From Microcaldota archaeon (GTDB lineage: Archaea > Iainarchaeota > Iainarchaeia > JAADDC01): a stretch of 9,218 bases of DNA. Positions 1 to 6,900 of the stretch are shown here, one piece after another. The position numbers and the translations under genes were made by a program. The stretch is from contig JALTNN010000107.1 in NCBI GenBank assembly GCA_027000685.1, positions 1-9,218 of the forward strand, given 5' to 3'. The notes under the pieces are model-generated. The model ran no database searches. It worked only from the letters and a program-made list of their open reading frames with translations, and was not told the origin of the DNA. Each line of letters begins with the position of its first letter. Positions within the stretch are counted from its first letter, which is position 1.

Positions 1-2
1 GT

Positions 3-74
3 CTTATGTTGGTGGGTGGAACGGCAACGGTGATGTTGTTGCTTTATCTGCTTGGGTTTATCGGGCAGCCGTAA
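3..74 (+). CDS. C-terminal end of a membrane protein (partial, foreign segment)
   Basis: Frame 3 is open from the window edge to TAA at 72-74. It encodes about 23 residues that are almost wholly hydrophobic (LMLVGG.., then a Leu-rich run ending GFIGQP). This looks like the last transmembrane helix of an integral membrane protein whose 5' part lies outside the window. A T7 run follows within about 10 bases of the stop, as expected for the end of a bacterial transcription unit. The family cannot be named from so short a piece, and a chance open frame is possible. It belongs to the low-GC segment and probably not to the archaeal genome that follows. Confidence 0.4.
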   Translation, partial: LMLVGGTATVMLLLYLLGFIGQP

Positions 75-82
75 TTTCAGTG

Positions 83-89
83 TTTTTTT
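83..89 (+). terminator. Candidate terminator T-run between convergent 3' ends
   Basis: Seven consecutive T residues lie 9 bases after the stop of the + strand membrane protein end and about 20 bases before the stop of the minus strand Kelch-like end. No convincing GC-rich hairpin precedes the run, so the call rests only on position and the T tract. Confidence 0.3.
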
Positions 90-109
90 GTGGCGCTTGT
101 CGATGCCGG

Positions 110-241
110 TTATGGGAAATAAATGGTGTTGTGAAAGCCCTGACGCCAGTTGTTGCCGTCTGTTGATGACCAGACCTGGTGCGTGCTCAAGTCGTCATCG
201 GCCTTGATCAGCAACAGTTTATTGTCAAAAACCTGTAGCTG
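110..241 (-). CDS. C-terminal end of a Kelch/galactose-oxidase-like repeat protein (partial, foreign)
   Basis: The minus strand frame from about 241 down to TAA at 112-110 encodes 43 or so residues with a recognisable repeat signature: LQVFDNKLLLI, then VWSSTDGNNW, then a W-R-x-G-[FY] stretch ending in IYFP. The pattern '[LI]xVFxxKLxLI ... VWSSxDGxxW' is typical of the last blade of bacterial Kelch-type beta-propellers. The upstream (N-terminal) part is absent because the sequence switches to unrelated DNA at about 240. Base composition and the converging neighbour suggest a bacterial, perhaps gammaproteobacterial, origin; that taxonomic guess is inference. It is a gene fragment caused by the join, not an intact gene. 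Confidence 0.6.
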   Translation of the reverse strand, partial: QLQVFDNKLLLIKADDDLSTHQVWSSTDGNNWRQGFHNTIYFP

Positions 242-242
242 A

Positions 243-1493
243 GGTGTGGTCGAGGTGGGCAGGTCTGCCTTCATCCTCGACACGGGAAAGACGAGGGTGA
301 TGCTGGACTACGGGATAAAGATAGAGCCGGACCACGTGGAGTACCCCCTGGAGTTCCAGGGCATGATCGACGCGGCCATCCTCTCCCACGCCCACCTCGA
401 CCATTCGGGCTACATCCCACACCTCTTCTCCGAGCTCACCACAACGGTTTACATGACGCCCCCCACCCTCGAGCTCTCCAAGCTCCTCTGGGAGGACTCC
501 ATGAAGGTGGCAAAGCTCAGGGGGGACGAGCCCCCCTTCACACGCGAGGACCTGAGGGAGGCCGTGAGGAGAACGCTCACCTTCCACTACTATCAACCCT
601 TTATGGTGAGCGACGAGGTAAGCGTGGAGTTCACGGACGCGGGCCACATACCCGGGGCGGCCATCGTGAGGATGGAGACGGACGAGGGCACCGTGGTCTA
701 CACAGGCGACTTCAAGATCGAGCCCATGAGGCTCCACTCCGGTGCCGATCTCTCCGGGGTGGAGTGCGACATCCTCATAATCGAGTCCACCTACGCAAAC
801 AGGGAACACCCTCCGAGACACGAGCTCGAGAGGAAGTTTGTGGAGAGGATAAGGGAGATCCTCGACAACGGGGGCAAGGTAGTCATCCCCGTGTTCGCCC
901 TTGGAAGGGCGCAGGAGATGATAGACCTCCTCACCGCCCACAACATCGGCTATCCTATTTACTTCGACGGCATGGGAAAGAAGGCCACGAAGATAATCCT
1001 CCGGTACCCTGACTACATCTCCAACTACCACAGGCTGAAGAAGGCGTCAAAGAGGGTTATATGGGTGAGGAACCAGCAGCAGAGGGAGGAGATAACCGAG
1101 TCACCCGCTGTCATCGTGACGACCGCTGGTATGGTGCAGGGAGGACCCGTCATACACTACCTCCTCCGCCTCAAGGACGACCCCAAGTCCGCCGTTCTCT
1201 TCACGGGCTACCAGACGGAGGACTCGCCGGGCAGGAAGCTCCTCGAGAAGGGAATCCTCGAGGTGGAGGGTGTGGAGTACCCCGTGAGGATGCAGAGGGA
1301 GTACTACGACTTTTCCGCCCATGCCGGGAGGAGCGACCTGTTCAAGCTCGTGGAGAAGGCTGATCCTGAGTTCGTCGTAACCGTGCACGCCGACCCAGAG
1401 AACGTGGAGCTCTTCGCAAGGGAGATAGAGGAGAGGTTTGGGATCAGGACGGTGGCCCCCCAGAACGGCGAGATCGTCCACATAGACCTCTAA
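243..1493 (+). CDS. Beta-CASP metallo-beta-lactamase ribonuclease, aCPSF2-type (5' end missing)
   Basis: An archaeal homologue of the CPSF-73/RNase J superfamily, expected to be a zinc-dependent RNA nuclease acting in RNA maturation or decay in the cytoplasm. Numbering from GTG 246 (415 residues), motif 2 is SHAHLDH (H48, H50, D52, H53), motif 3 is the H of AGHIPG (H134), and motif 4 is the D of YTGDF (D155). Beta-CASP motif A is the acidic residue of IESTY (E180), motif B is H359 in DFSAHAG, and motif C is H381 in VTVHADP. The archaeal TTAGMVQGGPV stretch is also present. There is no N-terminal KH extension, so it resembles aCPSF2 rather than aCPSF1, and it lacks RNase J's longer C-terminal domain. 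All catalytic residues are intact. The frame begins right after TGA 240-242 and opens at the EVGRSAFIL strand, so about ten N-terminal residues with the usual start are missing. GTG 246 is merely the first possible start. The foreign DNA at 1-242 explains the loss. It converges with the 788-residue surface protein gene, leaving one base between stops. Confidence 0.92.
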   Translation, partial: GVVEVGRSAFILDTGKTRVMLDYGIKIEPDHVEYPLEFQGMIDAAILSHAHLDHSGYIPHLFSELTTTVYMTPPTLELSKLLWEDSMKVAKLRGDEPPFTREDLREAVRRTLTFHYYQPFMVSDEVSVEFTDAGHIPGAAIVRMETDEGTVVYTGDFKIEPMRLHSGADLSGVECDILIIESTYANREHPPRHELERKFVERIREILDNGGKVVIPVFALGRAQEMIDLLTAHNIGYPIYFDGMGKKATKIILRYPDYISNYHRLKKASKRVIWVRNQQQREEITESPAVIVTTAGMVQGGPVIHYLLRLKDDPKSAVLFTGYQTEDSPGRKLLEKGILEVEGVEYPVRMQREYYDFSAHAGRSDLFKLVEKADPEFVVTVHADPENVELFAREIEERFGIRTVAPQNGEIVHIDL

Positions 1494-1494
1494 C

Positions 1495-3861
1495 TCATCT
1501 CATGAAGGCCCTCAGTGCGAACACTACGAGGAGGAACACCAGTCCCGCGATGGTGAGGGTCATACCCACGTCCACCTCGCCCGCGGCGAGCGGTGCATAG
1601 CCCGTGGGCACACTCCTCTCCACATACCTTTCCTCCACCTCTTTCTCCTCTTCTGTCTTCTCGGTTCCCTTCAAGGCTACGACGACGCCCTTGAGGTTCA
1701 CGTTGCCCGCCGCGTCCACGGCCTTCACCACGATCTTCCTCTCACTGGGCTCTGCGTATCTGCACACGAACTCCTCACCAACCTCCCTCTCGAAGATCCC
1801 GTCCCCGTCGCAGTCCACGAACACCCTCACGGGGGAGATGTCCTCCACCCTGACCCTCCCCCTGGCGGCGTTCCCCTCGACGTTTACCTCTACCTCTACC
1901 TCCGGCAGGCTCCTGTCCACCATTACGCTCCCCACTTCAATCCTCTTCTCCTCACCGTCCTCGTTCCTGAGGAGGAGGAACACCCTGCGTACTCCTTCTT
2001 CCCTCACTTCGCACACGACCCTGCGATCCCTTACCTCACACTCACCGACCTCGCGGTTCTCCTCGTCCACGAGCCTCGCCTCGAGCCCTGAGCTCGAGTT
2101 CACCTCGACCTCGATGACCGCCTTTCTCGCCCACCCCTCCGTCACCGACACCTCACCGACCTCCAGGAACGTCTTCTCCACCTCTATGGGTGCCGGTGGC
2201 GGCGGTGGGACTGCCCTCCTTCTCCTCCTCACCTTGACCCACGTGGTCGACTCGGAGCTGTTCCCGCTTGGGTCGGTGGCCACGAGCCGTATGGTATAGA
2301 CACCGGGCGCCCCGTACTCACACGTGACACTCCCATCCGTGGGCAGGTCCTCCAACACAGTTCCGTTCCCACAGTCCACGGTGATGACTACCTCCCCACT
2401 GTCGTCGCTCGCCTCCCAGCTCACGGGAACGTCGGCCGGCGCCCTGTAAACCTTCCCTGGGGGCGGCCACTTTATGAGGATTGCTGGCGGTGTAACGTCG
2501 CGGAGCACGACAGTGACAGCGGAAGAGGATATCAGACCAGAACTCCCCCTCGCCCACACCTCTATCCTCCTTTCCCCGGGCCTGTTGAACTCACATGTGA
2601 CGCCTTGGAACCCGTCTACTGCGTTCACCTCGACGTTTTCCTCCCCGCACACCACGTTGATGTCCGTGACCCCCTCCTCCGGGTCCACCGCCACGAACTC
2701 CACGTTCACCTCCGCGGGGGCGTTGTACTCCGTACCCTGAGCGGGCGTGATGATGAGGACGACGGGCGGGAGCGGAGAGGGCTCTCCTTCAAGGAGGTTG
2801 AGCTCCACGTTCACCTCGGCCACGTTTCCACCGGAGTCAACCGCTCTCACGGTTACGACGTTGCTCCAGAATACCCTGCACCTCAGGAAGCCCTCCGCCG
2901 GCAGTCCGGCCCTGGGATCGTTGTCGCACACTACCTGAACCTCCGGCGTGCTGAGGTCGTCCTCTGCCCTCCATATCACGGGGATCGACTGGCCCGCGTT
3001 GACGTCCATACCATTTGGAGGATAATAGACCGTGATCTCGGGTGGCCTGTCGATGAGGAAGTTTAGCTCCGCCGTGCCCACGTTTCCCGCGGCGTCAAAC
3101 GCCCTACACACCGCGTGGTGCGTACCGGACGGGAGGCCGGAGACATCCACGGTGCACGTATTGCCCTCGCACACCGTGACGTTCCCCTCAACGTTCACCT
3201 CCACGGAGGATACACGTGTCTCACCGTCAACTGCCGAGCACACGACATTTCCGTCGTAGTATAGGTTTACCTCCGGTGGGTTCGTGTCAGGGAGGACGTT
3301 CACCTCTGCTGAAGTGACGGCGAGAATCGTGTTGTCCTCTGTGGCGTAGAGCAGGGGATAATAGACACCCGGCCTCGTGTAGAAACAGCCGTAGCTCCTA
3401 ACCTCGGCGTTGAGCTCGACAACATTCCCCTCCCCACAGTCGATGAGCTGAGCGGAGAACAGCAGGTCGCCTACGTACCAGGAGAGGGTGACGCTCCCCG
3501 GTGCATATCCGTTGGCGTCGCTGAGGACGTACGAGTTGATGTCTGGGTAAACGGACACGGTGAAGTTCGTTTCTGGAAGTGCGTTTCCGTCGAGGTAAGG
3601 GGTTATATTGATGGTGTACGTCTCGCCAGACGCGTACCTACAGACGTACGAGTCCTGGCTCGCCGGCAGCTCCGCCCCTTCACCCGAGCCGCAGTTCACC
3701 ACCACGGTGTTGGCCTCACACGTAAGGTTCCACTTTAGCGGGACGACCAGCGTGTCGTAGAAGGTGAGCCTCGCCCCTTCTCCGCTGACAATGGGCCTCA
3801 CTACCTGCACACATCCCACCGCGAGGGGGATGAGCAGGAGGAGGAAGAGGATCCTCCGCAT
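1495..3861 (-). CDS. Modular Ig/PKD-like surface protein with C-terminal membrane anchor (788 aa)
   Basis: Predicted exported, membrane-anchored surface protein of unknown binding partner. Residues 1-16 (MRRILFLLLLIPLAVG, then C17) form a signal peptide with a weak lipobox-like end. Seven modules carry a cysteine pair: 57/74, 142/159, 312/328, 405/423, 497/514, 608/617 and 684/700. Most fit V-[DV]-C-[GD]-x(n)-C-x-[YF], which resembles the GDG...TY core of PKD folds with cysteines added. A further four-Cys module spans 208-252. An Arg5-Pro5 linker sits at about 545-558. Residues 683-691 (DCDGDGIFE) look like a calcium loop. A Glu/Lys-rich stalk (about 733-748) leads to a helix at about 767-786 and a basic tail. 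Seven N-x-S/T sequons are present. ATG 3861 is preferred over in-frame GTG 3870 because GTG lies inside the ribosome binding site GAGGTGG (3873-3867), five bases from ATG. It is a paralogue of the 1153-residue gene and has its own promoter. Sure of architecture, not of function. Confidence 0.85.
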   Translation of the reverse strand: MRRILFLLLLIPLAVGCVQVVRPIVSGEGARLTFYDTLVVPLKWNLTCEANTVVVNCGSGEGAELPASQDSYVCRYASGETYTINITPYLDGNALPETNFTVSVYPDINSYVLSDANGYAPGSVTLSWYVGDLLFSAQLIDCGEGNVVELNAEVRSYGCFYTRPGVYYPLLYATEDNTILAVTSAEVNVLPDTNPPEVNLYYDGNVVCSAVDGETRVSSVEVNVEGNVTVCEGNTCTVDVSGLPSGTHHAVCRAFDAAGNVGTAELNFLIDRPPEITVYYPPNGMDVNAGQSIPVIWRAEDDLSTPEVQVVCDNDPRAGLPAEGFLRCRVFWSNVVTVRAVDSGGNVAEVNVELNLLEGEPSPLPPVVLIITPAQGTEYNAPAEVNVEFVAVDPEEGVTDINVVCGEENVEVNAVDGFQGVTCEFNRPGERRIEVWARGSSGLISSSAVTVVLRDVTPPAILIKWPPPGKVYRAPADVPVSWEASDDSGEVVITVDCGNGTVLEDLPTDGSVTCEYGAPGVYTIRLVATDPSGNSSESTTWVKVRRRRRAVPPPPPAPIEVEKTFLEVGEVSVTEGWARKAVIEVEVNSSSGLEARLVDEENREVGECEVRDRRVVCEVREEGVRRVFLLLRNEDGEEKRIEVGSVMVDRSLPEVEVEVNVEGNAARGRVRVEDISPVRVFVDCDGDGIFEREVGEEFVCRYAEPSERKIVVKAVDAAGNVNLKGVVVALKGTEKTEEEKEVEERYVERSVPTGYAPLAAGEVDVGMTLTIAGLVFLLVVFALRAFMR

Positions 3862-3866
3862 ATTTA

Positions 3867-3873
3867 CCACCTC
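3867..3873 (-). promoter_or_regulatory. Ribosome binding site that fixes the ATG 3861 start
   Basis: GAGGTGG ends five bases before ATG 3861. The GTG at 3870-3868, which would lengthen the protein by three residues, is part of this element and so is unlikely to be the start. Confidence 0.65.
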
Positions 3874-3886
3874 TAAGTAGTATATA

Positions 3887-3905
3887 GCCCCGAACTCCGC
3901 TTAAA
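3887..3905 (-). promoter_or_regulatory. Archaeal promoter with shared TTTAA...AGTTCGGGGC block
   Basis: Read on the minus strand, this is a TATA-like TTTAAG followed by AGTTCGGGGC. The TATA-like element is centred about 42 bases upstream of ATG 3861, so transcription would start near 3878 and leave a leader of about 17 bases containing the GAGGTGG site. The same block occurs upstream of the 1153-residue gene. An alternative TATATA at 3881-3886 lies 20-25 bases before the ATG and could drive a leaderless transcript, but the ribosome binding site argues for the leadered form. Confidence 0.55.
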
Positions 3906-3916
3906 CCCTACATTTC

Positions 3917-3936
3917 AAACACGGTTCGAAGTGTTT
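3917..3936 (-). repeat. Short inverted repeat in the inter-surface-gene region
   Basis: AAACAC and GTGTTT form a perfect six-base inverted repeat around an eight-base loop containing TTCGAA. It lies between the end of the 1153-residue gene and the promoter of the 788-residue gene. It could be a weak hairpin at the end of the upstream transcript or an operator upstream of the TATA element. Its shortness makes chance plausible. Confidence 0.3.
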
Positions 3937-3937
3937 A

Positions 3938-3951
3938 GAAAAAGGAAGGGG
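3938..3951 (-). terminator. Candidate pyrimidine-tract terminator of the 1153-aa gene
   Basis: Directly after the stop (3955-3953) the minus strand reads CCCCTTCC, then five T residues (3943-3939). Archaeal termination commonly uses oligo-T stretches without a stable hairpin. The tract lies upstream of the next gene's promoter, which fits independent transcription of the two surface protein genes. It is short for a strong terminator. Confidence 0.4.
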
Positions 3952-3952
3952 A

Positions 3953-6900
3953 TCAGAGCACCCTCAGGAATATCACCAGGGAGACGAGGAACACTATGAA
4001 GGCCGTGGCGAGGTCCTGAGGTGTGTACATCGTGGCGAGCCCTGTGGCGGGCGATGGAGCGGGAGCTGTCACCTCCTCCTCGGGCGGGGTCTCAGGCAGC
4101 GACACCGGTACCTCCACCTCCTCCACGGTGGCCTCCTCTACGGCGGCGGGCGGCGCCACAGCTCCCCCTACATTCTCTTCTACCACCGCGTTCACCTCCG
4201 TCGTTGTGGTGGGCGGGGTGTATGTGGTCCCCGTGGTGTACCTCGAAGGCTTCCAGGCATAGAACGTCGCAAAGGCCTCGTTGTCGGCGAGGGAGGTCTC
4301 GTTATGCTCCAGTGCCGCCACCCGTACCTTCACGGTGTACGTCCCCTTTCTCGTGGGCGTGTAGCTCACGGTGAACGCGTCGCTTCCGCCACAGGCCACG
4401 CTCCCCTCCCTCACGAACTCCTCCACGGCACCGTCACCCACGTTGACCTCCGCACGGTAGGGAACGGTTCCCGTGTTGCAGTCCGCCGACACCGACACCG
4501 TGATGTCCACCGCAGTCCCCACTCTCACCCTCGATGGCACGGACACCTCCACCGCGAGGTTCACCGCATAAGCCCCTGTCACGTTCTCCTCCACATTTCC
4601 TTCCTCTATGTTCTCCTCCGGCACATTGGTCTCCACGTTCTCCTCCGGCAGGGTCACCGTGAACGTTACCGTTACCTCTGTGGTGTGCCCGAGCAGGTCC
4701 GCAGCCCCTATTACGAGCGTCTTCGTGCCCGCCTCTGTGTACGTGCATGTGAAGCTGCCCTCCGATCCTCCCGTGAACTCGACAATTCCGTCCCCGTTAC
4801 AGTCAACGTAGGAGCTCACGTCCGTGAGGTCTTCTACCGTGTAATCCACGGGCACGCTCTCCTCATACACCGCGTCTTCTTCTGGCAGTATGACGTTTAT
4901 GACCGGGTCGCTCCTGTCTATCCTTATCGTGCCGAGCTCGTAGCTCTTCGCCGTTTCGCTGTTCCCGTACCTGAGGAAGGCGTTGTACTCCCCCTCTGCG
5001 AAAACGGTGCAGGTGAATGTATCGCCCAGGAGCTCGCACGTGCCGACCTCCCTGCCTGCATCGTCAACGACCTCCATCCACTCCACGTTCTTCGCCGTCC
5101 CTTCAAACACCACATTTTCTTCCGTCCAGCTACCGTCATAGCTCCACTCCGTTATGTTCACCTCCGGCTCTGGCGTCTCCGGCGCCTTAACGTAAATCTT
5201 CACAGAGTCGGCCCCTACATTACCGTACACGTCCACGGCCCTCACGACGATGGTGTACGTCCCGGCCGAGGTGTAGGTGCACGTCGTCTGTCCGGAGGCG
5301 GGGAGCGACTCCTTCTTCACACCGTTTCCGCAGTCAACCGTCACGTACGAGACGCCGCTATCATCGTAGCTCCTCCAGACAACGTCCACGGGTTCTCCCG
5401 TGTAGAAGTAGCTCCCCTCGGACGGATCGGTGATCGTCACGCTCGGCGGCGTCGTGTCGCCCCCTTCCTCCACCGCTTCCGCCCTGACCTCCCACGATAC
5501 AGCGTTGTCGGACGGATCGGTCTCCGCGGCGTTGGTAGGCTCCACCTCCACCATGAACCTGTAAGTATGACCTGACTCCACGGTGTACTGGACGTCTATC
5601 ACGTCATTCTCGTCAGCCCCGAAGGACCCGCTTCCGGTGTAACTCGCGACGAGCTCGCCGTCCCTCCAGACACTAACCCCGTACGTGTACTCCACCGACG
5701 TGATATTTGCGTACTCCGCCACCACCCTCAGCTCCGCACGGTAAACACCAGGCTCGACGTTTCCCTCCTCCACATTCCACTTCACGATCCTGAGATCGAC
5801 CTCCGGCACAAACTTCTCCTCCACCTCGACCTCCCACGACACAGCGTTGTCCGAGGGATCGGCGTCGTCCGCCCGAGACTCGAACGTTACCCCGTACGTC
5901 CCCGGTGTGTCGAACACCCTGACGAAGGTGTAGGTAGTCCAACCTGGACAGCGTACATCCAACGAGCCACTGTCAACCTCGCTCCCATCCACCGTGACGG
6001 TGTAAGGGACCACGATGTCGTTTTCCTCTCCCGAGACGAGCTCACAGTACACGTTGAGCTCCGCACGGTACTCCTCTCCCTCCACGACCCTTTCCGGCGC
6101 GCTCACCCCTTCCACTCCCACATTGAACACGAAGGGCTCCTTCACCACCACTTCGGCCGTCGCCTCACCTACATTACCGTACACGTCCACGGCCCTCACG
6201 ACGATGGTGTAGACACCCTTCTCGTCGTACACGCACTCCACACTTCCCTCCTCTCCCATTCCCGTGAAGTTAACGTCATTCCCACACGTCACATTGACCT
6301 CGTCAACCCCAGAGTCGTCCGTGACCCTCCACTCCACCCTTACAGGCTCGCCCACCAGGGTTTCCTCGGGGCTGACGTTGAGTTCCACGACGGGAGGATT
6401 AGACTCTTTCACGAGTATCACAGCGCTCTTCGCATTGTCACTCGCGTCCGGGTCGAGCAGTTCCAGCTTCACTGTAATCGTGTGTTCTCCGAGCGTATCA
6501 AAGGTCAAGGAGAGCTTCTTCTTCGCCGTGGGACGGTAGTCTGTCACAAGGCGACCGCTCTCATGTAGCTCCCCGTCCACATACACCGAGTAAGGGAAGG
6601 ACGTGAACGTAGTGCCGCACGTGGCCGAGAACGTCACGGGAACCTCCTCTCCCACGTTCACCTCCTCGGGGACAACCAGCTCCACCACCCTGCAGTTCTC
6701 CGTGGAGACGTCCTCGTAGAGCTTCGAGCTGTTCGCCGCGTTGTCGTCGGTGTAGGGTATCGGCATGGCCACCGCTTTCACGTCGAACACGCTACCCTTC
6801 AGGGGAAACGTGTACCTGAACTTCCTCGTGAAGGACGCGTCACACGGTTCCTCGTACTTCTCCGTGACGTGGAAGAAGTAGAGGTAGGACCCCTTCCACT

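Larger units (their letters stand above)
1..242. other. Foreign segment, likely chimeric contig end
   Basis: This stretch differs from the rest of the window. By hand count it is about 48% GC in its first 120 bases, against about 62% at 721-780. It holds the 3' ends of two convergent reading frames, described separately, with a T7 run (83-89) between their stops, which is a bacterial-looking arrangement. At its right edge the beta-CASP frame is closed by TGA at 240-242 although the next codons already read as family sequence (G-V-V-E-V-G-R-S). The simplest reading is an assembly join of unrelated DNA. A real recombination junction is possible but less likely. Confidence 0.7.

Noticed and set aside
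225..1031. 268-codon open frame on the minus strand
   Set aside because: It lies wholly opposite the beta-CASP nuclease, whose catalytic motifs are intact. The His/Val/Gly-rich translation has no domain character, so it is a composition shadow.
1604..2299. 231-codon Ser/Thr-rich open frame on the plus strand, mucin-like at first sight
   Set aside because: It is the antisense of Glu/Val/Arg-rich modules in the 788-residue protein. Ser/Thr content is an artefact of the complementary codons.
4304..5575. 423-codon open frame on the plus strand
   Set aside because: It is opposite the 1153-residue surface protein. The translation is rich in His, Arg and Leu without signal, helix or motif, as expected from reading Val/Glu/Thr codons backwards.
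2600..6700. Recurring GTTCACCTC words on the plus strand, checked as a possible CRISPR or iterated operator
   Set aside because: Spacing is irregular and each copy encodes the frequent Glu-Val-Asn strand motif, so the words follow from protein repeats and codon preference.
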